A stretch of 64,000 bases of DNA, taken from assembly GCF_019222765.1 (NCBI RefSeq), contig NZ_CP078145.1, forward strand, positions 5,580,001-5,644,000, in the 5' to 3' direction. This document shows positions 45,121 to 53,607 of the stretch, in pieces (position 1 is the stretch's first letter; the number at the start of each line of letters is the position of its first letter). Position numbers and translations under genes: made by a program. The stretch comes from Nocardia iowensis. GTDB taxonomy: Bacteria; Actinomycetota; Actinomycetes; Mycobacteriales; Mycobacteriaceae. The notes under the pieces were generated by a model. It worked only from the letters and a program-made list of their open reading frames with translations, had not been told where the DNA came from and ran no database searches.

Positions 45121-48100
45121 TTATTCCAATTCCCCTTCGGTCTCCAGATAGACCTGACGCAACCGGTCCAGCGTCGCCTGCTCCGGGTGCTCCCACAGGT
45201 CGCGCTCGGCGGCCTCCAGCAGCCGCTCGGCTATGCCGTGCAGCGCCCACGGGTTGGACTGCTCCATGAACTTGCGGTTCACGTCATCGAAAACGTAGCT
45301 CTCCGCCAGCTTCTCGTACATCCAGTCGGCGACGACGTTGGTGGTGGCGTCGTAGCCGAACAGGTAGTCGACCGTGGCGGCCATCTCGAACGCGCCCTTG
45401 TAGCCGTGCCTGCGCATCGCCTCCAGCCAGCGCGGGTTCACCACGCGGGCCCGGAAAACCCGCGAGGTCTCCTCGGAGAGGGTGCGGGTGCGCACCGCGT
45501 CGGGGCGGGTGCTGTCGCCGATGTAGGCCTCGGGGTTCTTGCCGGTGAGCGCGCGCACGGTGGCGACCATGCCGCCGTGGAACTGGAAGTAGTCGTCGGA
45601 GTCGGCGATGTCGTGCTCGCGGGTGTCGGTGTTCTTGGCGGCCACCGCGATTCGCCGGTACGCGGTGCGCATGTCGTCGGCGGCGGGTGCGCCGTCGAGG
45701 TCGCGGCCGTAGGCGTAGCCACCCCAGGTGGTGTAGACCTGCGCGAGGTCGTCGTCGGTGCGCCAGCTCTTCGAGTCGATGAGTTGCAGCAGGCCCGCAC
45801 CGTAGGTGCCCGGCTTGGAACCGAAGATGCGGGTGGTGGCGCGCCGGGCGTCGCCGTGCTCGGCCAGGTCGGCCTCGGCATGCGCGCGAACGTAATTCGA
45901 CTCGGCGGGCTCGTCGAGTTCGGCGACCAGCCGCACCGCGTCGTCGAGCAGGGCGAGCACGTGCGGGAAGGCGTCACGGAAGAAGCCGCTGATGCGGACC
46001 GTCACATCGATACGGGGACGGGACAATTCGTCGAGCGAGATCACCTCGAGCCTGGTGACGCGGCGACTCGCCTCGTCCCACACCGGCCGGACACCCAGCA
46101 GGGCAAAGACTTCGGCTATATCGTCGCCGGAGGTGCGCATCGCCGAGGTGCCCCACACCGAGAGGCCCACCGAACGCGGGTACTCGCCGTGGTCGGCCAG
46201 GTAGCGGGCCAGCAGCGAATCCGCCATGGCCTGACCGGTTTCCCAGGCCAGCCGGGACGGGACGGCCTTCGGGTCGACGGAGTAGAAGTTGCGGCCGGTC
46301 GGCAGCACGTTGATCAGGCCGCGCAGGGGTGAGCCGGAAGGACCCGCGGGGATGAAGCCGCCGTTCAGGGCGTGCAGGACGCGGTCGATCTCGATGCCGG
46401 TCTGGCGGAGGCGGGGGACGACTTCGGTTGCGGCGAATCGGAGTACGGAGCGGACGGCGGTCAGGCGGGGGTCGGGGGTGGAGTCAGCCGGTGCGTTGGT
46501 GTCGGCGTGTTCGGCGGCGGACTGTCGTGTATCGGGTTGCGCGACAACCGTCGTGGGGGCCAAGAGCGCGGCGGCGAACTCGTCGACCAGTCGGTCGACC
46601 GCGTCTGCCGACCAGTCGGCGGCTTGCAGGGCCGCGACCAGTCCGCGGGCTTGGCTCTCGACCACGTCGACCCGGCCGCGCGCCTCGGTGCCGGATTCGT
46701 CCAGCCCCAAGGCTTCCCGCAGGCCGGGCACGTTCCGCTCGCCGCCCCACAGCTGGCGGGCACGGAGCATGGCCAACACCAGGTCGACCTCGCTCTCCCC
46801 CGCCGGAGCCTGGCCGAGGATGTGCAGGCCGTCGCGGATCTGCACGTCCTTGATCTCACACAGCCAGCCATCGACGTGCAGCAGCATGTCATCGAAGACA
46901 TCCTCGTCGGGGCGTTCGGCCAAGCCGAGGTCGTGGTCCATTTTCGCCGCGCGCATCAGCGTCCAGATCTGCTGGCGGATGGCGGGCAGCTTGGCCGGGT
47001 CGAGGGTGGAGATGTTGGCGTGCTCGTCGAGCAGCTGCTCCAAACGTGAGATGTCGCCGTAGCTTTCGGCGCGTGCCATCGGCGGGATGAGGTGGTCGAC
47101 CAGGGTCGCGTGAGCGCGGCGCTTGGCCTGGGTGCCTTCGCCCGGATCGTTCACCAGGAACGGGTAGATCAACGGCAGGTCACCGAGGGCGGCGTCGGTA
47201 CCGCAGGAAGCGGACATGCCGAGGGTCTTGCCGGGCAGCCACTCCAGGTTGCCGTGCTTGCCAAGGTGCACCATCGCGTCGGCGCCGAAACCCTCTGGCG
47301 CGCTGAGCCATCGGTAGGCGGCAAGGTAGTGGTGACTGGGCGGCAGATCGGGGTCGTGGTAGATGGCGACCGGGTTCTCGCCGAAACCGCGTGGCGGCTG
47401 CACCATCAGCACCACATTGCCGAATCGCAATGCGGCGATGACGATTTCACCGTTCGGATCGGCGGAGCGGTCGACGTAGAGCTCGCCGGGCGGCGGGCCC
47501 CATGCTTCGGTCACCGCTTCGCGCAGGTCTTCCGGCAGGGTGTCGAACCACGCGGTGTAGGTGGCCGCGCTGATCCGAATCGGGTTGCCCTCCAGCTGTT
47601 CCGCGGTCAGCCAGTCCGGATCCTGGCCGCCCGCTGCGATGAGCGCGTGGATGAGCGCGTCGCCGTCGCGTTCTTCGAGGCCGGGGATCTCGCCGGGTGC
47701 ACCGAGATCGTAACCGGCACTGCGCATTTCGGTGAGCAGGCGGATGGCGCTGGCGGGGGTGTCCAGGCCGACGGCGTTGCCGATGCGGGCGTGCTTGGTC
47801 GGGTAGGCGGACAGCATGAGGGCGATGCGCTTGCGTTCGGCCGGGATATGGCGCAACCGGGCGTAGCGCACCGCGATGCCCGCGACCCTGGCCGCGCGTT
47901 CGGCGTCCGGCACGTACGTGGACAGGCCGTCGGCGTCGAACTCCTTGAAGGAGAAGGGAACCGTGATAATTCGGCCGTCGAATTCCGGAACCGCGACCTG
48001 GGTGGCGACATCGAGCGGGGACAGGCCGTCGTCGTTGGCCGCCCACTGCGCGCGGCCGCTGGTCAGGCACAAGCCTTGCAGGATGGGCACATCGAGGTCG

Positions 48101-48834
48101 GCCAGTGCTCCCACGTCCCAGGCCTCGTCCTCACCGCCCGCCGAGGCGGTCGCGGGCTTCGTGCCACCCGCGGCGAGCACCGTCACCACCAGGGTGTCGG
48201 CCTGTCGCAGGGTCGCGAGCAGTTCGGGCTCGGCGGTGCGCAGCGAGGCACAGTACAGCGGCAGGGCCCGCGCACCCGCGTCTTCGATCGCCTGACAGAG
48301 TGCTTCGATATAGGCGGTATTCCCGGCGAGATGCTGTGCGCGGTAATAGATCACCGCTACGGTCGGAATGTCGACCGCGTCAGCCGAAGTCGGCTGCTCG
48401 GCGTCCGTTGCTCGTTGCAGCACACCCCAACTCGGCAACTGCACCGGCGGCTCGAAGCCGTGGCCGGTCAGCAGGACAGTGTCGGACAGGAAGTTGTGCA
48501 GCTGCCGCAGGTTCGCCGAGCCGCCCGCGGCCAGGTAGTTGTGCGCGTCGGCGGCGACACCGCCGGGGACGGTCGAGCACTCCATCAGCTCCGCGTCCGG
48601 CGCGATCTCGCCACCGAGGGCCACCATCGGCACGCCGCTGGCCCGGATCGCTTCGAGACCGTCCTCCCAGGCGCGCTTGCCGCCGAGAATGCGCACGATC
48701 ACCAGATCGGCGCCGTCGAGCAGCGCGGGCAAATCGTCCACCAGCAGCCGAGCGGGATTCCCCCACCGGTACTCGGCGCCGCTCGCGCGGGCGCTCAGCA
48801 GATCGGTGTCGGACGTGGACAGCAGCAGAATCAC
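45121..48834 (-). CDS. cobN: Aerobic cobaltochelatase subunit CobN
   Basis: 1237 residues from GTG 48834, with GAGGAAGG about 9 nt upstream. CobN is the large subunit that inserts cobalt into hydrogenobyrinate a,c-diamide with CobS and CobT, or with ChlI/D-type partners in actinobacteria. Recognisable family motifs: H-L-G-K-H-G-N-L-E-W-L-P-G-K near 530, G-R-N-F-Y-S-V-D-P near 860, and W-G-T-S-A-M-R-T-S-G-D-D-I near 900. No CobS/CobT gene is in the window. Expression is controlled by the cobalamin riboswitch upstream. Confidence 0.96.
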   Translation of the reverse strand: MILLLSTSDTDLLSARASGAEYRWGNPARLLVDDLPALLDGADLVIVRILGGKRAWEDGLEAIRASGVPMVALGGEIAPDAELMECSTVPGGVAADAHNYLAAGGSANLRQLHNFLSDTVLLTGHGFEPPVQLPSWGVLQRATDAEQPTSADAVDIPTVAVIYYRAQHLAGNTAYIEALCQAIEDAGARALPLYCASLRTAEPELLATLRQADTLVVTVLAAGGTKPATASAGGEDEAWDVGALADLDVPILQGLCLTSGRAQWAANDDGLSPLDVATQVAVPEFDGRIITVPFSFKEFDADGLSTYVPDAERAARVAGIAVRYARLRHIPAERKRIALMLSAYPTKHARIGNAVGLDTPASAIRLLTEMRSAGYDLGAPGEIPGLEERDGDALIHALIAAGGQDPDWLTAEQLEGNPIRISAATYTAWFDTLPEDLREAVTEAWGPPPGELYVDRSADPNGEIVIAALRFGNVVLMVQPPRGFGENPVAIYHDPDLPPSHHYLAAYRWLSAPEGFGADAMVHLGKHGNLEWLPGKTLGMSASCGTDAALGDLPLIYPFLVNDPGEGTQAKRRAHATLVDHLIPPMARAESYGDISRLEQLLDEHANISTLDPAKLPAIRQQIWTLMRAAKMDHDLGLAERPDEDVFDDMLLHVDGWLCEIKDVQIRDGLHILGQAPAGESEVDLVLAMLRARQLWGGERNVPGLREALGLDESGTEARGRVDVVESQARGLVAALQAADWSADAVDRLVDEFAAALLAPTTVVAQPDTRQSAAEHADTNAPADSTPDPRLTAVRSVLRFAATEVVPRLRQTGIEIDRVLHALNGGFIPAGPSGSPLRGLINVLPTGRNFYSVDPKAVPSRLAWETGQAMADSLLARYLADHGEYPRSVGLSVWGTSAMRTSGDDIAEVFALLGVRPVWDEASRRVTRLEVISLDELSRPRIDVTVRISGFFRDAFPHVLALLDDAVRLVAELDEPAESNYVRAHAEADLAEHGDARRATTRIFGSKPGTYGAGLLQLIDSKSWRTDDDLAQVYTTWGGYAYGRDLDGAPAADDMRTAYRRIAVAAKNTDTREHDIADSDDYFQFHGGMVATVRALTGKNPEAYIGDSTRPDAVRTRTLSEETSRVFRARVVNPRWLEAMRRHGYKGAFEMAATVDYLFGYDATTNVVADWMYEKLAESYVFDDVNRKFMEQSNPWALHGIAERLLEAAERDLWEHPEQATLDRLRQVYLETEGELE

Positions 48835-48909
48835 AGGTGACGGCCTTCCTCGGGTTACGCGCCCATCGGTTTGCTGCTCGCCACCGGGGTCGGCAGCCAG
48901 CGGAGCCGG

Positions 48910-49013
48910 CGGGTGGGTAAGCCCAGAGGGTCTGGCTTTTCACAGTGGCGCGACCGCACCGGATTTCCACCGGTTTCCTCATCGCCCGCCGAGCATCCAG
49001 ATGCTACCTGCCG
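48910..49013 (-). promoter_or_regulatory. Cobalamin (B12) riboswitch of cobN
   Basis: On the minus strand the leader shows the conserved core of cobalamin riboswitches: a GGCAGGTAGCAT start, then GATGAGGAAACCGGTGG and AAATCCGGTGCGG, the B12-box segment GCGCCACTGTGA, and AAAAGCCAGACCCTC. Binding of a cobalamin should lower cobN expression. About 75 nt separate the core from the GTG; the region near the ribosome-binding site (GAGGAAGG) is the likely expression platform. Confidence 0.95.
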
Positions 49014-49182
49014 CTCTGTGCGGTTCGATTCATGCGGTCGCGGGCGGGGCTGCGGGCGGCGCGGAAGTGGCCGACGGTTGCGGGGCACAGTTGATGCCCG
49101 GTCCGCGCCGCAAGGAAACGGTGCCGCGATGGCTACGTCAGAACGACACCGCGACCACAACGCCAGAACGACACGGCGATCG

Positions 49183-49623
49183 CTACGTCAGGTCGGCGTT
49201 TCCGTCGATCACCTTGAGGTGATAGTGGAACCGGTTGATCCGCCAGCCGTCCGGCGTGCGCTCGGTACCGATGGCGTAGCTGCCAACGAACGTGCGGGTC
49301 TTGCCATTGACAGCGGAATTCTTCACGTGCACCGCGATCGCATCAGCATGCACGGTCGCCACATCCCCCTGAAGATCGATCAACTGATTCCCGGCCTGAT
49401 GGTGAACCTCATCCAGTTCACCGAGCCCGACCCGCCAATCCTCGACGATATCGACCGCATCCCGCTCCCCCACCGGCCCCCCGAATCCCCCATCAAAATC
49501 CACCTTCGCCGCAAAAACCACATCAACCAACTCCCCCCACCGCCGCTGATCGGTAAAGACGAACAACCGAGTAACCACGTCAGCAATCGCGAGACGGTCT
49601 GCAAGGGTAGAGATTTCGGACAT
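49183..49623 (-). CDS. SnoaL-like (NTF2-fold) protein
   Basis: 146 residues. Helix-rich start (L-A-D-R-L-A-I-A-D-V-V-T-R-L-F-V-F-T-D-Q-R-R-W), then curved beta-sheet with V-H-A-D-A-I-A-V-H-V-K-N and W-R-I-N-R-F-H-Y-H-L. This is the SnoaL_4 pattern of ketosteroid-isomerase-like proteins, which often lack a known reaction. It is encoded just upstream of the cobN riboswitch on the same strand; its 3' end is 170 nt from the riboswitch, and the cobN promoter must lie in that gap. Confidence 0.8.
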   Translation of the reverse strand: MSEISTLADRLAIADVVTRLFVFTDQRRWGELVDVVFAAKVDFDGGFGGPVGERDAVDIVEDWRVGLGELDEVHHQAGNQLIDLQGDVATVHADAIAVHVKNSAVNGKTRTFVGSYAIGTERTPDGWRINRFHYHLKVIDGNADLT

Positions 49624-49690
49624 ACCCCCACCCTATCGGCCCGCACCCCCTCTCGCCTCCCAACCGGTTTCTTGCCCCGCGCCCCGTCGG

Positions 49691-49756
49691 TTCACCGAAC
49701 GGGACACCATGGAGCGTTCACTCGGCCGATGCCGCAGTGATGTCCCGCTCGCGGGG
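49691..49756. repeat. 66-nt intergenic element (E5)
   Basis: GGGAC at 49701-49705 and GTCCC at 49742-49746, spanning exactly 46 nt as in the other copies. The arms outside the core are more diverged (GAACGGGACACCATGG on the left; CAGTGATGTCCCGCTC on the right). It lies between the divergent SnoaL gene and cobG. Confidence 0.6.
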
Positions 49757-49818
49757 CCGTGTTCGGGTGCCTGCTCGCTGGATGGCTGGTTGGTGGGGGT
49801 ACGTAGGCTGGGTGGACT

Positions 49819-51012
49819 ATGAGTCGACGTGTTCCGGATTCCTGTCCCGGTGTGCTGCGGTTGCATGAGGCGGCCGATGGGCCGCTGGCGCGGATCCGGG
49901 TGCCCGGTGGGCGGTTGGAACCGGGGCAGGTGCAGGTGTTGGCTGAGGCGGCGCGGGAGCTCGCGGGTGGGGATATCGAGCTGACGTCGCGAGGGAATGT
50001 TCAGTTGCGGCAGGTGCGAGATGCCGCGGAGCTGACCGGGCGGTTGGCTGCGGCGGGGTTGTTGCCGAGTCGGACGCATGAGCGGGTGCGCAATATTATC
50101 GCTTCGCCGCTGTCCGGTCGGATCGGTGGCGCGGCGGATGTCCATCCACTCGTCCCGGTCCTCGACGCCGGACTGCTTGCCGCGCCGCGCCTGGCCGAAC
50201 TCCCCGGCCGAGTGCTGTTCACCCTCGACGACGGGCGTGGCGATATCAGCGGCCTCGACGGCGATATCGGCGTACATGCCACGGGCCCAGACGAATTCGC
50301 GCTCGTGCTGGCGGGAACTGACTCCGGCATCCGGGTTTCGGCCGCCGACGCGGTCGATGTCATGCTCGCCGCCGCGCACACCTTCCTCGACCTGCGTGGC
50401 GACGAGGCGGGCCGGTGGCGGCTGCACGACATCGAGGACGGCGCCGCGCGGGTAGCGGACCACCTCGGCCTCACCCCCGCTGCCGAACGGGTCGATTTCA
50501 CTGCGGCCCAAGACATTCCGATCGGCTGGCTGGATCAGGACAACGGTTTGGTCAGCCTCGGCGCAGGCGTCCGCCTTGGCTCCCTACCCGCCCGCACCGC
50601 CGAATTCATCGCCGCCGTCGACCGTCCCGTCTTCATCACCCCGTGGCGCACGCTTATCATCGCCGACTTGGCCGAATGGGCCGCCGAGCAAGTTGTCCGC
50701 GTGCTCGCCCCGATGGACCTAATCTTCGACGCCAACTCCCCCTGGCTCCAGGTCAGCGCCTGCGCGGGTCGGCCAGGCTGCGCAAAGTCACGCACCGACG
50801 TCCGCGCGGACGTCACAGCCGCCGTCGAAACGGGCCGAGTCCTGCCGCCAGAATCGAAACCCCCTGCACGCCAAGACATCCCCACGCTACCCGCAAACGA
50901 GCTGGTAGTCGCCGGACGCCAACACTGGTCCGGCTGCGACCGCCGCTGCGGCCGACCACGCGGCATCGTCACCGACGTGACCGCCACCGACACCGGCTAC
51001 CGCATCGACTGA
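49819..51012 (+). CDS. cobG: Precorrin-3B synthase CobG
   Basis: 397 residues. A ferredoxin-nitrite/sulfite-reductase-like repeat enzyme that uses O2 to make precorrin-3B in aerobic cobalamin synthesis. The 4Fe-4S ligands appear as C-A-G-R-P-G-C near residues 315-321 and C-D-R-R-C near 374-378. The N-terminal half contains the substrate-binding E-L-T-S-R-G-N-V-Q-L-R motif near 54-64. A TAGGCT box lies 9 nt before the ATG. Its presence, with no CbiG/CbiH-type gene seen, fits the aerobic route. Confidence 0.94.
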   Translation: MSRRVPDSCPGVLRLHEAADGPLARIRVPGGRLEPGQVQVLAEAARELAGGDIELTSRGNVQLRQVRDAAELTGRLAAAGLLPSRTHERVRNIIASPLSGRIGGAADVHPLVPVLDAGLLAAPRLAELPGRVLFTLDDGRGDISGLDGDIGVHATGPDEFALVLAGTDSGIRVSAADAVDVMLAAAHTFLDLRGDEAGRWRLHDIEDGAARVADHLGLTPAAERVDFTAAQDIPIGWLDQDNGLVSLGAGVRLGSLPARTAEFIAAVDRPVFITPWRTLIIADLAEWAAEQVVRVLAPMDLIFDANSPWLQVSACAGRPGCAKSRTDVRADVTAAVETGRVLPPESKPPARQDIPTLPANELVVAGRQHWSGCDRRCGRPRGIVTDVTATDTGYRID

Positions 51013-51042
51013 CCGTCCCCACCCAGCCCGAATCCGCGCGCC

Positions 51043-51108
51043 CATGATCAAGGGGACATGGTGGGGGCATCGCCCGAGAGGGTCCGCCACTATGTCCCGT
51101 TGACCATG
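51043..51108. repeat. 66-nt intergenic element (E2)
   Basis: Left arm CATGATCAAGGGGACATGG, right arm CTATGTCCCGTTGACCATG. Arms match at about 19 of 22 positions after reverse complement. The 46-nt core runs GGGAC 51053 to GTCCC 51098, with CATCGCCCGAGAGG in the loop. It lies between the convergent cobG and ddaH stops and could act as a bidirectional terminator. Confidence 0.85.
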
Positions 51109-51118
51109 TACCCGCTGT

Positions 51119-51961
51119 CTACTCGTGGACTTCCAAGGTGCAGCACTTGACGCTGCCGCCGGCCTTGAGGAGTTCGGACATGTCGATGCCGACTGGGTTG
51201 TAGCCGCGGGTGCGCAGCGATTCGATCAGGGTGGTGGCCTTGTCGCTGAGGAAGACGTTGAAACCGTCGGAGACGCCGTTCAAGCCGAGGACTTCGGCGT
51301 CCGCGTCGGTGGCGACGATGGCGTCGGGGTACAGCTCGGTGAGCACTGCCTGGCTCGCCGGGCTGAAGGCGGGTGGGAAGTAGGCGATGGTGGTGTCGTC
51401 GAGGGGCAGCAGGACGGTGTCGAGGTGGTAGAAGCGCGGGTCGACCAGCTCCAATGAGACCACCGGGCGGGAAAAGTGCTGCGCCACTTCCTGATGCGCG
51501 GCGAGCGAGCTGCGGAATCCCATCCCGGCCAGCATGCGGTCACCGACCAGGAGGAAGTCGCCTTCACCCTCGTTGACCTCCTTGGCGTCGACCAGTCCGG
51601 CCAGCCCGTGCTGGGCGAACCAGCGGTGGTAGGCGGGTCCCTCGGCGGCGCGTTCGGGGTGGGTGAACTTGGCCGACATCGCGCGGTCGCCGATGATGAG
51701 GCCGCCGTTCGCGGCGAACACCATGTCCGGCAGGCCGGGCACGCCGGGCACTACGTCTACCTTGTGCCCATACTCCTCGTAGGTGGCGCGCAGCGTTTCC
51801 CACTGCAGCAGGGCGAGGGACCGGTCGACCGGCTCGGTCGGATCCATCCACGGATTGATGGAGTAGGTCACCTCGAAGTAGTCCGGACGGCACATGACGA
51901 ACCGTCGCGGCAACGGCTGACGGGCGGTGGTCTCGGCGCGGAGGGTGGCTACTGACGTCAA
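51119..51961 (-). CDS. ddaH: Dimethylargininase / arginine deiminase-like amidinohydrolase
   Basis: 280 residues from a TTG start at 51961, supported by GGGAG 5 nt upstream. Guanidino-group-modifying fold. The C-terminal S-V-K-C-C-T-L-E-V-H-E contains the nucleophilic cysteine, F-Y-H-L-D-T near residue 175 holds the catalytic histidine, and V-F-A-A-N-G-G near 81-87 is the substrate loop. In M. tuberculosis the homolog Rv2323c is likewise divergent from an AsnC/Lrp gene (Rv2324), next to rocD. It probably acts in arginine or methylarginine catabolism. Confidence 0.92.
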   Translation of the reverse strand: MTSVATLRAETTARQPLPRRFVMCRPDYFEVTYSINPWMDPTEPVDRSLALLQWETLRATYEEYGHKVDVVPGVPGLPDMVFAANGGLIIGDRAMSAKFTHPERAAEGPAYHRWFAQHGLAGLVDAKEVNEGEGDFLLVGDRMLAGMGFRSSLAAHQEVAQHFSRPVVSLELVDPRFYHLDTVLLPLDDTTIAYFPPAFSPASQAVLTELYPDAIVATDADAEVLGLNGVSDGFNVFLSDKATTLIESLRTRGYNPVGIDMSELLKAGGSVKCCTLEVHE

Positions 51962-52031
51962 CGTGTCTCCCGGAGGTCGGCGCGATCTTGCTGCTCACAC
52001 GACGGTAATTCGCCTACTATTGCGCCAGGAA

Positions 52032-52044
52032 CAACGAATCGTTG
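52032..52044. promoter_or_regulatory. Lrp-type operator between ddaH and asnC
   Basis: CAACGAATCGTTG, a 13-bp palindrome with single-base centre. The motif TTGCGC recurs at about 52019, 52042 and 52073 around it, a phased pattern typical of Lrp/AsnC wrapping sites. Confidence 0.55.
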
Positions 52045-52098
52045 CGCATATCAGCGCTAGAGCACCGAATAATTGCGCGATACGGAAGCGGGTGTGAC

Positions 52099-52536
52099 GT
52101 GGACGACATCGACCGGCGCATTTTGGAGCACCTGCTCAGACACGCGCGTGCCTCGTTCCAAGAAATCGGCAGCGCGGTGGGCCTGACCGCCCCCGCCGTG
52201 AAGCGGCGTGTCGACAAGATGGTCGCGAACAAACAGATCACCGGTTTCACCGCGCTGGTCAACCCGGCGGCGATGGGCTGGAAGACCGAGGCCTACGTCG
52301 AGGTGTACTACCGCGACAACATCTCCCCCGCCGAACTCCGCCGCAGCCTGGAACCGATCCCGCAGGTCGTCGGCGTGTGGACGATCGCGGGCGAGGCCGA
52401 CGCACTCGTCCACGTAATGGCCACCGACATGGCCGAAATCGAGGTAACCGTCGAACGAATCCGCGAAAACGCCCGAGTCGGCCGCACCCGCAGCTCAATC
52501 GTCATGTCCCGCATCCTCGAACGCCCCCGCACCTAA
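52099..52536 (+). CDS. Lrp/AsnC family regulator
   Basis: 145 residues from GTG 52099, the start that gives the canonical [12 protein letters not shown] beginning. The HTH covers 1-55 ([22 protein letters not shown]), and the RAM effector domain 65-140. It is divergent from ddaH, so it probably controls arginine catabolism in response to an amino acid. A TTG start at 52042 would add 19 unconserved residues. Confidence 0.92.
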   Translation: MDDIDRRILEHLLRHARASFQEIGSAVGLTAPAVKRRVDKMVANKQITGFTALVNPAAMGWKTEAYVEVYYRDNISPAELRRSLEPIPQVVGVWTIAGEADALVHVMATDMAEIEVTVERIRENARVGRTRSSIVMSRILERPRT

Positions 52537-52602
52537 CCGGCCCAGCGGGACCTCACCGCACCCCAACCGGCGAGTCGCCTTCCTCATGTCCCACTTGGCG
52601 GC
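52537..52602. repeat. 66-nt intergenic element (E6)
   Basis: GGGAC at 52547-52551 and GTCCC at 52588-52592, again a 46-nt core. It shares CAGCGGGACCTCACCG and GGCGAGTCGCCT-type inner sequence with E7, so these two are recent relatives. It starts right after the asnC stop. Confidence 0.7.
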
Positions 52603-52717
52603 TGTCTGTCGACATCGCCATGGCTGGCTAGCGAGAAGGCGCCGTCTTCACCACAGGGACTTCGCGCCCCGGGAATCGAGAGTCCGAGCGGTAATCCGGC
52701 ATCCCACCGCCGACGCT

Positions 52718-52783
52718 GCCTCCGAGCGGGACCTCACCGAGCGCCGAGCGGCGAGTCGCCTCTCTCATGTCCCGCTCGGCGGG
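52718..52783. repeat. 66-nt intergenic element (E7)
   Basis: GGGAC at 52728-52732 and GTCCC at 52769-52773, a 46-nt core. Left CCGAGCGGGACCTCACCGAG, right CTCTCATGTCCCGCTCGG. The rest of the 316-nt gap between asnC and cobH shows no gene; TAGGGT at 52840-52845 is the cobH -10 box. Confidence 0.75.
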
Positions 52784-52852
52784 CGGTGGGGGTACTGGCC
52801 ACTGGCTACCCGCGCCGACCTGGGGTGGGAGGGACCTCTTAGGGTGGGGCGC

Positions 52853-53488
52853 ATGTCCGATGTGCGTGCCAGTTACCTGACCGATGGGGCCGAGATTTAT
52901 CGGCGCTCGTTTGCGATGATTCGGGCGGAGGCGGATTTGAGTGGGTTTCCGCCGGATGTGGCTCGGGTGGTGGTGCGGATGATTCACGGGTGTGGGCAGG
53001 TGGATTTGGCGGGGGATGTGGCTTTTTCGGCGGGGGTGGTGGCTGCGGCGCGGGGGGCGTTGCGGGCGGGGGCGCCGATTTTGTGTGATGCCAATATGGT
53101 CGCGTCGGGGGTGACGCGTAAGCGGTTGCCTGCCGATAATGCGGTGATCTGTACGCTTGCCGATCCTCGGGTGCCAGAACTGGCTGCGGCCATGGGGAAT
53201 ACGCGTTCCGCGGCGGCGCTCGAGCTGTGGCGGGAGCATCTCGACGGTGCTGTCGTCGCCATTGGGAACGCGCCGACCGCGCTGTTCCATCTGCTGGACA
53301 TGCTCGATGCGGGTGCGCCTCGCCCGGCCGCCATCCTGGGAATCCCCGTCGGCTTCATCGGCGCGGCCGAATCCAAGGACGCGCTGGTGGGTTTCGGCGG
53401 TGTCGAGTACCTCACCGTTCGCGGTCGGCGCGGCGGCAGCGCCATCACCGCCTCCGCGCTGAATGCGATTGCGAGCGAACAGGAATGA
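52853..53488 (+). CDS. cobH: Precorrin-8X methylmutase CobH
   Basis: 211 residues from ATG 52853, with TAGGGT ending 7 nt before it (leaderless). Moves the C11 methyl to C12 to give hydrogenobyrinate. The catalytic His is in V-V-R-M-I-H-G-C-G near residue 43; other conserved parts are I-L-C-D-A-N-M-V near 80 and G-F-I-G-A-A-E-S-K near 166. The stop overlaps an ATG of the cobIJ frame (ATGA). Confidence 0.95.
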   Translation: MSDVRASYLTDGAEIYRRSFAMIRAEADLSGFPPDVARVVVRMIHGCGQVDLAGDVAFSAGVVAAARGALRAGAPILCDANMVASGVTRKRLPADNAVICTLADPRVPELAAAMGNTRSAAALELWREHLDGAVVAIGNAPTALFHLLDMLDAGAPRPAAILGIPVGFIGAAESKDALVGFGGVEYLTVRGRRGGSAITASALNAIASEQE

Positions 53489-53573
53489 CGGACAGCACGG
53501 CTGGTGCCAGGCAAGCGGACGATGCGACTCGGCCGCCCGACCGCGGATCGGTGCCGAGTCAGCACGCCACCCG

Positions 53574-53591
53574 AGGTGACCAGCGTCACCT
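53574..53591. promoter_or_regulatory. Palindrome just upstream of the cobIJ ribosome-binding site
   Basis: AGGTGAC-N4-GTCACCT, perfect 7-bp arms, ending 5 nt before the AGGAGG of cobIJ. It could be an operator or an mRNA hairpin controlling cobIJ translation. Confidence 0.45.
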
Positions 53592-53607
53592 GCCGCAGGA
53601 GGGCGAC

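Noticed and set aside
49020..49032. GGTTCGATTC as a tRNA T-loop
   Set aside because: It belongs to the outer part of the cobN leader; no acceptor or anticodon stems fit around it.
49100..49182. Short direct repeats (CAGAACGACAC and GCTACGTCAG, two copies each) upstream of the cobN riboswitch
   Set aside because: Only two copies each, irregular spacing, no link to a known element; probably local duplication in promoter DNA.
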